A stretch of DNA of 64,000 bases from Pseudalgibacter alginicilyticus (GCF_001310225.1 NZ_CP012898.1:3590001-3654000); one strand, 5' to 3'. Shown: positions 25,864 through 35,652, numbered from the stretch's first letter. Notes: generated by a model from the letters alone, not told the origin. Program-made: numbers and translations.

Positions 25864-27138
25864 ATGTTAGAAACTAAGGAGAAGAACACTCTATTAAAAA
25901 AAATTATAGCCATTGTTTTGGGGTTTGGTCCAGGCATTTTTGCCATTGGGTATACTATAGGAACGGGCAGTGTAACATCTATGATTGTTGCGGGTAGCAA
26001 ATTTAATATGCAATTATTATGGGTGCTATTAATAAGTTGTCTTTTCTCCGGAGTTTTAATGTTTGCATACGGAAATTATGCGTTAATTACTGGTGAAACA
26101 GCTCTTTATGGGTTTAAAAAACATTTTAAACAAGGGAAAGTTTTAGCCATATTGATCATAGTAGGAATTACGTTTGGTCAATGGAATTCATTAATGGGAA
26201 TCTTGGGCATATCTTCAAATATTATTTATGAAATTTTAGCAATAAATTTTGAAGGTTTAAGTGCATTTAAATATGAGACTGTGTTAGTAACAGCAATTGT
26301 CATAATTGTTGTTTTTTATTTGCTAATGTTAGTAGGTAAATACACTTTTTTTGAAAAGATATTGGTCATCTTTGTAAGTTTAATGGGGGTGTCCTTTATA
26401 TTGTCATTATGTTTTGTGCAACCTCTTTCTGTAGATGTAGTTAAAGGATTAATACCTACTATACCTGATGTTCCTGGGGGTAAAATGTTAGTAGCAGCAT
26501 TTGTAGGAACTACTATGGCTTCCGCTACATTTCTATCAAGACCGCTATTTGTAAAAGGAAAGGGGTGGACCATTAAGAATTTAGGACAACAAAAAAAAGA
26601 TTCCATTACTGCTGCTATTTTAATATTTATAATTAGTGGAGTAATTATGGCTGTAGCTGCTGGAGCGTTATTTTATCAAGGTAAAGAAGTTACTCAGGTG
26701 TTAGATATGGCAAATACTTTAGAGCCTGTAGCAGGTAAATGGGCCGTAACTATTTTCTTTTTTGGAGCGTTAAGTGCTGGCTTATCATCTATTTTTCCTT
26801 GTTTATTAATAGCTCCATTGTTGATTGCAGATTATCAATCTGGAGATATTGATACAAATTCAAAACAGTTCAGAATTATAACTTTTATTGCCTGTTTAGT
26901 GGCTTTAATTGGACCTGTATTTGGAGCCAACCCTATTGAGATTCAAATTTTATCTCAGGTGTTTAACGTGTTTGTGCTACCACTAGTGGTTTTGGGTATT
27001 ATAATGATTGTGAACAGTAAGAGGATTATGAAAGGTTATAAAACAAGTTTGTTTGTTAACATTGGGTTGTATGCTTCTCTTCTTTTTGCTTTAATTATTT
27101 CCTATAATGGAATACTGGCTCTATTCGAATATTTTTAA
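25864..27138 (+). CDS. Divergent NRAMP-superfamily membrane transporter lacking the metal-site motifs
   Basis: The 424-residue protein has about 11 membrane helices and the NRAMP fold signature (GPGIFAIGYTIGTGS at the first helix, GTTMASATFLSRPLF at the sixth). In metal-transporting NRAMPs helix 1 carries DPGN and helix 6 carries MPH. Here these read IGTGS and MASAT, so the known divalent-cation ligands are missing. It is therefore unlikely to be an ordinary Mn2+/Fe2+ carrier. Its place between a gluconate-pathway fusion and a PL7 lyase raises the possibility that it moves a sugar acid or another solute, which is inference only. The gene follows the fusion by 42 bp and appears cotranscribed. 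Confidence 0.75.
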   Translation: MLETKEKNTLLKKIIAIVLGFGPGIFAIGYTIGTGSVTSMIVAGSKFNMQLLWVLLISCLFSGVLMFAYGNYALITGETALYGFKKHFKQGKVLAILIIVGITFGQWNSLMGILGISSNIIYEILAINFEGLSAFKYETVLVTAIVIIVVFYLLMLVGKYTFFEKILVIFVSLMGVSFILSLCFVQPLSVDVVKGLIPTIPDVPGGKMLVAAFVGTTMASATFLSRPLFVKGKGWTIKNLGQQKKDSITAAILIFIISGVIMAVAAGALFYQGKEVTQVLDMANTLEPVAGKWAVTIFFFGALSAGLSSIFPCLLIAPLLIADYQSGDIDTNSKQFRIITFIACLVALIGPVFGANPIEIQILSQVFNVFVLPLVVLGIIMIVNSKRIMKGYKTSLFVNIGLYASLLFALIISYNGILALFEYF

Positions 27139-27213
27139 TGAATAAGTTCAAAAAAAGATTTTTTGAATAAAGTAATCATGACCTATATATAAAACAAACT
27201 AAAAAATAATAAA

Positions 27214-28314
27214 ATGAATAAAAACATCATCACATCCGTATTCACACTTATAATTATTAATCTTTTTTTAGTACTGAATAGTTGTAAAAGCGAAGTTAAA
27301 AAAGCAAAACTTATCACAAATAAAGAGGGAACTATAAAAAAAGTTTATGCCAGTAACGTTATTCCGTTTTTTGATCATTGGAAATTAATTTTAGGTGATG
27401 GATCAAATGTTGGAATTGCAAATAATTATGAGAATAAAGATTTCTTTTACACAACAAATGATGGTAAAAGTGATTGGGTAGTATTTAAAACGCCCAATGG
27501 AGGAGATACACATGGAACTTCAAATAATACGAGAACTGAATTGGCTCAAACAAAAAAATGGTATCCCAAGACGGCTAATGATAAATTAACAGCCACACTT
27601 AAAGTAATGAATGTTTCTGCTACTGGTGATGCTCGTGTTGCAGCTTCATATGCAGTTGTTGTGGGGCAGATTCACAGTGCAGATAAACATGAAAATGAAC
27701 CACTTAAAATATTTTATAAAAAATTCCCAAGTCATACCAAAGGTTCTGTTTTTTGGCATTATGAAATCAATACTGCAGGTGAAGATAATTCAGGAAGATG
27801 GGATTATTCTACGGCTGTTTGGGGGGATGATTTTTCTGTGGTTGGTACAGATGAAAGTACGTATCCAGAAGAACCCAAAGAAGGTATTGCTTTAGGAGAA
27901 GAATTTAGTTATGTAGTTGAGGTGAAAAATGGAATTATGACTTTGAAATTTTTTAGTGAAGGACATGAAACTAAAATATTTACAAAAAATTTAATAGAAT
28001 CTGAATATACTACAACTGCGGATATACCAGAGCAAACACGAAAATTATTTGTGCCAATTGGCCAAGACGGCGTAGAACGTGCAAATGCGTATGCTGGTGA
28101 AGGTTGTTTTTTTAAGCTCGGTGCTTACAATCAAACAAATGGAAAATCTCCCAATGAAAATAGAAACTGGTGCTCAGGAGCCGAAACCCATGGCGGTGAT
28201 ATTGAAAAACAATATGCTGACGGAAACTATGCTGAAGTTTGGTTTAAAACGGCAAGTATTTCTGTAAGTGATCATGCTGTGTCCAATGAAGGCTATTTTA
28301 TTAAAAATGATTAA
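27214..28314 (+). CDS. PL7 family alginate lyase, lipoprotein (copy 2)
   Basis: The 366-residue product has a lipoprotein leader (Cys24 in LNSCKSEV) and a PL7 domain with NNTRTELAQ, VVGQIHS and FFKLGAYNQ. It is clearly a paralogue of the lyase at 22856: long runs such as DFFYxxNDGKxDWVV and RWDYSTAVWG are shared and the domain order is the same. In the third motif the first aromatic is Phe instead of Tyr, while the catalytic Tyr of AYNQ is kept. Copies this alike may differ in block preference or in end versus mid-chain cutting. It follows the NRAMP-like gene by 75 bp. Confidence 0.9.
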   Translation: MNKNIITSVFTLIIINLFLVLNSCKSEVKKAKLITNKEGTIKKVYASNVIPFFDHWKLILGDGSNVGIANNYENKDFFYTTNDGKSDWVVFKTPNGGDTHGTSNNTRTELAQTKKWYPKTANDKLTATLKVMNVSATGDARVAASYAVVVGQIHSADKHENEPLKIFYKKFPSHTKGSVFWHYEINTAGEDNSGRWDYSTAVWGDDFSVVGTDESTYPEEPKEGIALGEEFSYVVEVKNGIMTLKFFSEGHETKIFTKNLIESEYTTTADIPEQTRKLFVPIGQDGVERANAYAGEGCFFKLGAYNQTNGKSPNENRNWCSGAETHGGDIEKQYADGNYAEVWFKTASISVSDHAVSNEGYFIKND

Positions 28315-28424
28315 AGTAGCTGGTTCGTTTTTTAAGAATATCTTGTTATTTCAATTAGATCATAATCATTAAAACGCAAAAATTTAAAAAAGGGTAATGC
28401 TGTTAAAAATATGCTATTAGTAGT

Positions 28425-29642
28425 ATGAAAATAAAAGATATAAAGGTTTTTGTTTGTTGTCCAGGGCGTAATTTTGTGACTGTTAAAATTATAACAGACC
28501 ATGGCGTGTTTGGGTTGGGAGACGCTACCTTAAACGGTAGAGAATTGGCAGTTGTGGCTTATTTAGAAGAACATGTTATCCCTTGTTTAATAGGAAGAGA
28601 TGCTCATCAAATAGAAGATATTTGGCAATATTTATTTAAAGGTGCTTACTGGCAAAATGGAGCTGTAAGTATGGCTGCAATAGGAGCTATTGATATGGCA
28701 CTTTGGGATGTTAAGGGTAAAGTTGCTAATTTGCCTGTTTACCAATTATTAGGAGGTAAAAGTAGAAGGGGAATTACGGTTTATGCCCATGTTAATGGTG
28801 AATCTATTGAAGATGTACTTAATCATTTAGGAAAAGCTATAAAAGAAGGTTATAAGGTTGTAAGGTTACAATGTACCATACCTGGGACTGAAGGCACTTA
28901 TGGTACTTTAGGAGGTAAAAAGAATTATTATGAACTACAAGGGAATAGACCTTTACCACCTGAACACCCATGGTCTACTAATCAATACCTAAATTTTATT
29001 CCCGAATTATTTAAGCGAGCAAGAGAGAAATTTGGTTATGATATTGAGTTGTGCCATGATATACATAGCCGGTTAACTCCTATTGAAGCTGCGCAATTAG
29101 GAAAAATGTTAGAACCATATCGTTTAAAATTTCTTGAAGATGCTGTAACTTATGATAACCCTGAGGGCTATAAAGTTATCAGAAATCATACCACTACGCC
29201 AGTAGCCTTAGGTGAAAAATTTAATACCATTTGGGATGCTAAACCCCTCATAGAAAATCAATATATCGATTTTGTAAGAACTGCGGCAACACATGGAGGA
29301 GGTATAACATCATTGAAAAAGTTAGCAGATTTTGCATCACTTTACCATGTACGTTTAGCACCTCATGGTGCGCCTGATCTTTCACCTATTTGCTTTATGG
29401 CACATATGCATGTGGATTTATGGGCACCCAACTTTGGAGTTCAAGAATTTATTGGATTTGGAACTCCAGAATTAAATGACGTGTTCAGTTTTAGTGCTAA
29501 ATTTAAAGATGGTGAAATTTATATAAAGGATAAACCAGGTTTAGGAGTAGATTTTAATGAAGAAGCGGCAAAGCAATATCCATATAAAAGATCATACCTT
29601 CCAGTTACTAGGCTAAATGATGGCACCTTGTGGAATTGGTGA
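28425..29642 (+). CDS. manD: Enolase-superfamily D-mannonate dehydratase (ManD type)
   Basis: The 405-residue protein is a mandelate racemase/muconate lactonising enzyme relative of the ManD group. N-terminal capping domain 1-115 precedes the barrel, which shows CHDIHSRLTPIEAAQLGKMLEP, the metal ligands in the DIH, LEDAV and LGEKFNTIWDAK segments, and the C-terminal APHGAPDLSPICFMAHMH. ManD proteins dehydrate D-mannonate (some D-gluconate) to 2-keto-3-deoxygluconate, the same intermediate reached from DEH. This gives the locus a second possible entry to KDG. Low-activity members acting on gluconate are known in the group, which is notable given the gluconate fusion upstream. Exact substrate cannot be set from sequence. 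Confidence 0.88.
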   Translation: MKIKDIKVFVCCPGRNFVTVKIITDHGVFGLGDATLNGRELAVVAYLEEHVIPCLIGRDAHQIEDIWQYLFKGAYWQNGAVSMAAIGAIDMALWDVKGKVANLPVYQLLGGKSRRGITVYAHVNGESIEDVLNHLGKAIKEGYKVVRLQCTIPGTEGTYGTLGGKKNYYELQGNRPLPPEHPWSTNQYLNFIPELFKRAREKFGYDIELCHDIHSRLTPIEAAQLGKMLEPYRLKFLEDAVTYDNPEGYKVIRNHTTTPVALGEKFNTIWDAKPLIENQYIDFVRTAATHGGGITSLKKLADFASLYHVRLAPHGAPDLSPICFMAHMHVDLWAPNFGVQEFIGFGTPELNDVFSFSAKFKDGEIYIKDKPGLGVDFNEEAAKQYPYKRSYLPVTRLNDGTLWNW

Positions 29643-30073
29643 AACATATAAATTAATAATGTAACTAAATGTCAATCAGTTGTTTATTTTTTACTTTATA
29701 AGAAGGGGTTGATATGGTTTTATTTATAGCAATAATCAAAAGGTGTGGATTCACAACTTTTTTGTTTATCTAATTTTATAACATTATTTATTAATAACAC
29801 ACGTGTTTTTATAGATTATTTATAAATTGACATGTATTTTTGATTAATCAATATATTTTTTGATATTTTAATCTATTATTTTAATTCTTTTTAAGAAAAG
29901 CTACTTTTTTATTATAGTTGAAGAATTTTCAAGTTAAAATTTGAAATTATTTGCTTTTTAACAAAAGAATAACATATATTTGGAAAACCATTTTTGGTTA
30001 ACCAATCTGAATAACCAGATTGGAAAACCAAAATTAATTTAAAAACCAATGAATAACTAAAAATGAACGACAA
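29643..30073. other. Intergenic region upstream of SusC pair 1
   Basis: This 431-bp AT-rich gap contains no gene. Its right third holds promoter and operator site C, listed separately. The left part shows no strong hairpin, so the ending point of the upstream transcript is not clear. Confidence 0.6.
29950..30032 (+). promoter_or_regulatory. Promoter with extended palindromic operator (site C)
   Basis: TTTG at 29950-29953, a 21-bp spacer and TATATTTG at 29975-29982 form the promoter for SusC/SusD pair 1. Operator units overlap and follow it: TTGGAAAACCA (29980-29990), TTGGTTAACCAA (29994-30005), then AATAACCAGATTGG and a final TTGGAAAACCAAA ending at 30032. It has the most repeat units of the four sites. 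Confidence 0.83.
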
Positions 30074-33000
30074 ATGAATTTAAAAACTAAAGTAACATTA
30101 ATGTTAATAATGATATTTAACATATCATTGTTTGCTCAGGACGGATATGAATTGTCCGGTACGATATCAGACAAGGCAAATATGCCTTTACCTGGTGTCA
30201 ATGTAATTATAGCTAATTCTTCAAAGGGTACCTCAACAGACTTCGATGGGAAATTTAAAATAACGGTAAGAAGTGGAGATGTACTTGATTTTTCATTCAT
30301 AGGCTATATTAAACAATCTATAACGATTACTAATCAAAAGACACTTAATGTTGTTATGGAAGAAGACACTGCTGTGTTAGACGAAGTAGTAGTGGTGGGT
30401 TATGGTACTCGTAAAAAATCACACCTTACTGGAGCTATAGCAAAAATTGGTGGTGAAGATGTAGCTGCTGTGCAAGTTGCACGTGTTGATGAAGCCTTGG
30501 CGGGTAAACTACCAGGGGTTTTAATCCAAAATCAAAGTGGAGAGCCTGGTTCAGACTTAAAAGTTCAAATTAGAACAGGTTCATCGCTTTCAAGCAGTTC
30601 CGACCCGTTAATTGTTGTAGATGGATTTCCTATTTCAGGGAATTTAGCAACGGTTAACCCTAACGATATTGAGAGTATGGAGGTGTTGAAAGATGCTGCA
30701 TCTGCTGCTATTTATGGTTCTTTGGGGGCTAATGGGGTTATTTTGGTTACCACCAAAAAAGGAAAATCTGGGAAGTTAAATTTCAGCTACAATGCCTACA
30801 CAAGTACATCAAGAAAATATGTTAAGGATATTGAAATGCTAAAAACTGCTGGTGAATGGGCTGAAGAATTGCAGTCAGGAGCTTATGATCTCTCGCAAAC
30901 TGACCCAGGTTTATTAGAATACAGGCTTTGGGCATACGAAAATGCACCAGATGTTGTGAGTATGGAAGATTGGCTTTTTCAAAGTGGTAATTCAACAAAC
31001 CATGACTTTAGTGTTAGTGGAGGTTCTGAAAATATGAAGGCATTTGCTTCTATTGGATATTTGAATACCGATGGTATTGTTAAAGGTCAAGGTTATGAAA
31101 GGTACAATGGTAGAATGAATATTGATGCTAACTTAAATGATAAGTTAAAAGCAGGAATCAGTATGAATGGATTTTATGGACATCAGGATATTGTACCTTG
31201 GGAAATGAGAGACCTTTTAAGAGCCTATAGTATCAGTCCTATTTACCATACACAAGCGTCAATTGATTTTGTTCAAGAGTTAGATGCTAGAAGACAAGCT
31301 TTATTTAATTCAGGATATACAGGTCAAAATATAGGTAGAACTTTTGATCAAGATTATAGAGGTATTGGTTTGGATCCTACAAGTATATATGATTTACAAC
31401 CTGGTGATGTAGTTCATGATTGGCAATATGGTAGAAATCAAAATGGAATTGGAGGAACAGGGGATGCTGGGGTTGCAGCAAAATTTGATAATTCTCAAAG
31501 GTATAAACAAACGCTTTATGGAAATGTAAGTTCTTATTTGGAGTATGAAATCTTAGAAGGATTAAATATAAAAACCATTTTTGGGGCAGATTCACGAGAT
31601 GTTAAAGAGTATTATTATCGTGGGGTGTTAACAGACGGGCAACAACGTTCTAATCAAACTGATTTAGATATTTCGAATATTAAAAAATCTACAGTACTAA
31701 GTACTACTACTTTAGATTATTCAAAAGTGATTGCAGATAAGCATGATATATCTGCTGTGATAGGTATGGAATTTGTAAATACAAAATACAGAGGGATTTC
31801 TTCTAATGGAACCAATGTGCCTGTTGGCTTACCTCTTAACTATTCATTTTTTGAATCTGAAGATGTTGTATCTCAAAACATAGAAGAAAATCAGTCAAGA
31901 AGAGGTTTTTTCGGTAGAATAGCTTATGCATTCGATGATCGTTACTTAGTATCAGCTTCTATTAGAAGAGATGGTGATTCACGATTTGGGGCAAATGAAA
32001 AATATGCAGTATTTCCAGCATTTTCTTTAGGATGGAATATGCATAATGAATCTTTTTTAGAAAATAATGCTGTAATTAGTTTGCTAAAACCAAGGTTTAG
32101 TATGGGGTCTTTAGGAACTTCTTCAGACTTAGGTTCTTATAGCTCATTGAGTATTTTAGGGACCTCACCAACCGCTTTTGGAACAGGCTTTTTAATTCCA
32201 GATGAAATAGCAAATGCCGATCTAACTTGGCAAACCAATAAAGAGACTAACTATGGTGTGGATACAGGGTTTTTAAATAATCGCTTCAGATTTAGTGTTG
32301 ATTACTATACCTCAGATGTTAATGATATGTTAATTAATCAAAGTGTTTCAGAGGTTTTAGGAACACCTCAAATTAGACTGAATCGCGGTGATATAACAAG
32401 TTCCGGTTTAGAGTTTGAATTAAATGCCAATCTATTACAAAAGGATAATTTTTCTTGGAGTATAAATGCCAATTTATCTACAGTTGAATCAGAAATCACC
32501 AGCTTGGGTGACTTAGATGAGCTACCTCGTCAAATTTATGGAGGGCCATCAGGTAGAGGGGCTGAATTTAGAAATTATGTAGGTGGTGAACTTGGTGAAA
32601 TGTGGGGATATGAAAGTGCAGGACAAGTTGAATCTATTTATATGGAAGACCCAACAAGAAACATTGGATACCAAAGTGGTCTACATTATGTTGTTGATCA
32701 AAATGGTGATGGTGAAATAACTTATGAAGATGATTATGTTAAATTAGGTTCAGCAACTCCAGATTTTTATTGGGGGGTGTCAAGTAATTTTAATTATAAG
32801 AATTTTGATTTTGCTTTCCAGTTTCAAGGGTCTCAAGGGGCAGAAGTTTATAATATTGACCCTATTTATTGGCAATCTTTATTTCGTGATGCTACAGGAC
32901 CAAGTTTTGATGCTAATAACGATGGTATTGCTGATAACAATGGCCTGCATTATTTAGAGTCTAGAGATGTGCATGGAGGCATGATTCAAGATGCATCTTA

Positions 33001-33256
33001 CATTGCTTTAAGAAATCTAACTTTAGGTTATACTCTTGATTCAGATTTTATAAGCAAAGTGGGTATAGGTTCTATGAGAGTTTATCTTGCAGCTTCTAAT
33101 CTGCTGTATATAATGGGAAAAGATTATACATCTTTTAACCCAGAGGGTATAGAAATCGAAAATGATGGTTATGCAGGACCAACAACTTATGGATACCAAG
33201 AAGGTGCAAGCCCAATTGTTAGAAGTTTTACGTTCGGTGTAAATGTTAATTTTTAA
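30074..33256 (+). CDS. SusC-like TonB-dependent glycan importer (pair 1)
   Basis: The 1060-residue outer-membrane protein has a signal peptide (1-22), a carboxypeptidase-regulatory-like domain (about 25-95), TonB box DEVVVVGYG (103-111), a plug containing DPLIVVDGFPI and VLKDAASAAIYGS, and a 22-strand barrel. It forms a lidded importer with the SusD-like lipoprotein encoded 10 bp downstream. The N-terminal leader resembles that of the second SusC at 39648. Control by operator site C suggests an alginate-related oligosaccharide, although the genes that follow look like fucose or other monosaccharide functions. The substrate is therefore uncertain. Confidence 0.95.
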   Translation: MNLKTKVTLMLIMIFNISLFAQDGYELSGTISDKANMPLPGVNVIIANSSKGTSTDFDGKFKITVRSGDVLDFSFIGYIKQSITITNQKTLNVVMEEDTAVLDEVVVVGYGTRKKSHLTGAIAKIGGEDVAAVQVARVDEALAGKLPGVLIQNQSGEPGSDLKVQIRTGSSLSSSSDPLIVVDGFPISGNLATVNPNDIESMEVLKDAASAAIYGSLGANGVILVTTKKGKSGKLNFSYNAYTSTSRKYVKDIEMLKTAGEWAEELQSGAYDLSQTDPGLLEYRLWAYENAPDVVSMEDWLFQSGNSTNHDFSVSGGSENMKAFASIGYLNTDGIVKGQGYERYNGRMNIDANLNDKLKAGISMNGFYGHQDIVPWEMRDLLRAYSISPIYHTQASIDFVQELDARRQALFNSGYTGQNIGRTFDQDYRGIGLDPTSIYDLQPGDVVHDWQYGRNQNGIGGTGDAGVAAKFDNSQRYKQTLYGNVSSYLEYEILEGLNIKTIFGADSRDVKEYYYRGVLTDGQQRSNQTDLDISNIKKSTVLSTTTLDYSKVIADKHDISAVIGMEFVNTKYRGISSNGTNVPVGLPLNYSFFESEDVVSQNIEENQSRRGFFGRIAYAFDDRYLVSASIRRDGDSRFGANEKYAVFPAFSLGWNMHNESFLENNAVISLLKPRFSMGSLGTSSDLGSYSSLSILGTSPTAFGTGFLIPDEIANADLTWQTNKETNYGVDTGFLNNRFRFSVDYYTSDVNDMLINQSVSEVLGTPQIRLNRGDITSSGLEFELNANLLQKDNFSWSINANLSTVESEITSLGDLDELPRQIYGGPSGRGAEFRNYVGGELGEMWGYESAGQVESIYMEDPTRNIGYQSGLHYVVDQNGDGEITYEDDYVKLGSATPDFYWGVSSNFNYKNFDFAFQFQGSQGAEVYNIDPIYWQSLFRDATGPSFDANNDGIADNNGLHYLESRDVHGGMIQDASYIALRNLTLGYTLDSDFISKVGIGSMRVYLAASNLLYIMGKDYTSFNPEGIEIENDGYAGPTTYGYQEGASPIVRSFTFGVNVNF

Positions 33257-33266
33257 TTAATAAATA

Positions 33267-34619
33267 ATGAAAAAAATGAAAATTATATATATAGTATTAG
33301 TCTCTATGTTGTTGATAACAGCATGTGATAATGATTTAGATCAATTGCCTTCCTTAGACTTGGAGGCAAGTAATTTGGAAGAGTTTGGTCCCGTTTTAAA
33401 TGCAGCATATTATTATCAGACAGGAGTTGCAATGCCACAATTGGTTATGGGAGATTTCAGAGCAGACAATATGTTGATGATTGAGAATCCATTTACATCA
33501 ATGGATACTTATAATGCAGATTTAGGAGGCGGTGATATGACAGGCGCATTTTTTAGCCCCGTTTATAGTAATTTGTATAAAGCTATTTTAAGTGCAAATA
33601 ATGTTATTGAAAATTCATTAGACGCTACAGAAGTAGCAGAAGCTAAATTTTTAAGAGCTTTGTCTTACTTTAAGCTAGTGATGATTTTTGGTGATGTTAC
33701 TGTAAACTTATCATCATCACCGAGCACTTCGGATTTGTCTATTTTAGTAAGGCAACCAGTAGATGATGTATATAATAATGTTATAATTCCAGATTTACAA
33801 GATGCTATATCAGGCTTAACCAATGCAGGATTAGCAACTGGGCGTGCTTCTCAAATAGCAGCACGAGCATTTTTAGGTAAAGTCTATATGTATAGAGGGA
33901 ATTTTTCTGAAGCTGTAACAGAGCTTGGAGCTGTAGTAAGTGGAGCAAGTGGAGTAGGAATTACTTTAGAAAGTGATTTTGCAGATGTTGTTACAGATGT
34001 GAGTTCGGAAATTCTTTTTGCAACAAAAATATCTTCTTCCATTCCTAATGCAGATGGTACTACTTCTGCTTCTACGTTTGTAGGATGGTTTTCTGGAGCT
34101 GATACAAAAACTCTCACGCCTTTAGATCCACGTTTAACTGCTGCATTTGATGCAAGTAGTGCTGCTGGAGGAGGTACTGATTTAAGAAAAGCATTAACTA
34201 TTGACGAAGTAAACGCAAAAGGAACAAAATATACGGGAGGTTTGGATCAAGACTTTATTGAAATGAGATTGTCTGATGTTATCTTGATGTATGCTGAAGC
34301 ATTAAATGAAACTACTAATGCAAATGGATCACAATCTGCAACTATTTTATCTGGATTAGATGCCATAAGAACCAGAGCAGGATTAACTAGTTTAAGTGGT
34401 ACAGCTACTACACAAGCTACTGTTAGAACTGCAATAGCTAAAGAAAGAAGGTTAGAGTTGGCATTAGAAGGACATAGATGGTTTGATTTAGTAAGAACAG
34501 GTACTGTTGATGCAGAAATGGGTATGACAATTGATAGTGATTATTATGTGTTTCCAATTCCAAATTCAGAAATTCTTGCTACCAATGGTGTAATTACTCA
34601 AAATGATGGATACAACTAA
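33267..34619 (+). CDS. SusD-like glycan-binding lipoprotein (pair 1)
   Basis: The 450-residue lipoprotein (Cys20 in LLITACDND) has the RagB/SusD layout. Early TPR-like helices include AEAKFLRALSYFKLVMIFGDV and SQIAARAFLGKVYMYRG, and the C-terminal half contains DVILMYAEALNE, the IRTRAGL segment and the closing ALEGHRWFDLVRTG and FPIPNSEI motifs. It acts as the surface lid of the SusC at 30074. It is shorter than the second SusD (527), which suggests a different ligand. A hairpin terminator follows directly. Confidence 0.94.
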   Translation: MKKMKIIYIVLVSMLLITACDNDLDQLPSLDLEASNLEEFGPVLNAAYYYQTGVAMPQLVMGDFRADNMLMIENPFTSMDTYNADLGGGDMTGAFFSPVYSNLYKAILSANNVIENSLDATEVAEAKFLRALSYFKLVMIFGDVTVNLSSSPSTSDLSILVRQPVDDVYNNVIIPDLQDAISGLTNAGLATGRASQIAARAFLGKVYMYRGNFSEAVTELGAVVSGASGVGITLESDFADVVTDVSSEILFATKISSSIPNADGTTSASTFVGWFSGADTKTLTPLDPRLTAAFDASSAAGGGTDLRKALTIDEVNAKGTKYTGGLDQDFIEMRLSDVILMYAEALNETTNANGSQSATILSGLDAIRTRAGLTSLSGTATTQATVRTAIAKERRLELALEGHRWFDLVRTGTVDAEMGMTIDSDYYVFPIPNSEILATNGVITQNDGYN

Positions 34620-34664
34620 AAAAACAAATAAAATTAAAAAAGTAATTTGAGGTTGTTTAGTTTT

Positions 34665-34706
34665 AAGTTATGCTGGTTTGATTTTCAAATCAGTATAACT
34701 TTTTTG
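34665..34706 (+). terminator. Terminator-like hairpin after SusD pair 1
   Basis: AAGTTATGCTGGTTTGA pairs with TCAAATCAGTATAACTT with two G-T wobbles, followed by TTTTTG. It separates the SusCD pair from the five-gene cytoplasmic set behind it and would lower their expression relative to the importer. Confidence 0.75.
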
Positions 34707-34795
34707 TTTTGTTTGCTTTCCAAAAACAGGAAGTTAATAATTTGAATTTATTAATTTTAAGTTCAAACTGCATAATTAATAACAGATATATAAAC

Positions 34796-35566
34796 ATGAA
34801 AAATAACACGAAATTAATAGGGAAGAATATTCTTATTACCGCTGGTGCTCAAGGAATAGGGGAGGCTATTACCAGACATTTTATCGATAGTGGTGCAAAT
34901 GTTGCTATCCATTATTTTTCCAGTGCTGATACCGCAAACCAATTAAAGGAATATGCAATCAGTAAAGGGCAAAAAGCAGTTGCGTTACGTGGTGATTTAA
35001 CTAAAGAAATTGATGCCAATGCAGTAGTAGAAAAAGCGGCAGAAGCTTTTGAGGGGCTGGATATATTAATTAACAACGCAGGTTCGCTTGTTGCTCGAAA
35101 AATGCTGAGTGAAATGGAAGATGATTTTTGGCATAAAGTTATGGATATAAACCTTACATCTATGATGTTGGTTACTAAAGCTGCAACTCCTTTTTTGGTA
35201 AAAAATAATAATAGTAGTATTGTTAATTTGGCTTCGCTCGCAGGTAGAAAAGGAGGTCATCCAGGATCATTAGTTTATTCTACAAGTAAGGGGGCTATCT
35301 TAACATTTACACGAGCTCTTTCATCGGAATTAGGACCTCAAGGTGTTCGAGTAAATGCTGTGGCTCCAGGGCTAATTCTTGGTACGTCATTTCACAATAC
35401 GCATACAACAAAAGAATCAGCAGCAGCAACAACGGCAAGTATTCCAATCCAACGAGCAGGGAATGCAGATGATGTTGCGAGAGCGGTGTTGTACTTAGCG
35501 TCTGAATACGATGGTTTTATTACAGGTGCTACTTTAGACATCAATGGAGGTGTTTATAATATGTAA
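34796..35566 (+). CDS. Short-chain dehydrogenase/reductase (SDR)
   Basis: The chosen start at 34796 gives 256 residues and the family-typical beginning MKNNTKLIGKNILITAG. An upstream ATG at 34709 would overlap the terminator region. The classical SDR motifs are present: TAGAQGIG cofactor loop (about 14-21), NNAG, the catalytic Ser of VNLASLAG, and YSTSK. Substrate is not evident. Candidates are an L-fucose-type sugar dehydrogenase, given the FucU-like mutarotase next door, or a fructuronate/mannonate oxidoreductase feeding ManD. It is distinct from the SDR at 47761, so the window has two. Confidence 0.85.
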   Translation: MKNNTKLIGKNILITAGAQGIGEAITRHFIDSGANVAIHYFSSADTANQLKEYAISKGQKAVALRGDLTKEIDANAVVEKAAEAFEGLDILINNAGSLVARKMLSEMEDDFWHKVMDINLTSMMLVTKAATPFLVKNNNSSIVNLASLAGRKGGHPGSLVYSTSKGAILTFTRALSSELGPQGVRVNAVAPGLILGTSFHNTHTTKESAAATTASIPIQRAGNADDVARAVLYLASEYDGFITGATLDINGGVYNM

Positions 35567-35652
35567 TACCTTGCTGAATTAGAGCCGATAAAGAGCTAAG
35601 CCTTACTTTGCTCATAGTGTTTTTATGTTTAATCTTATTTAATAATACGTTT

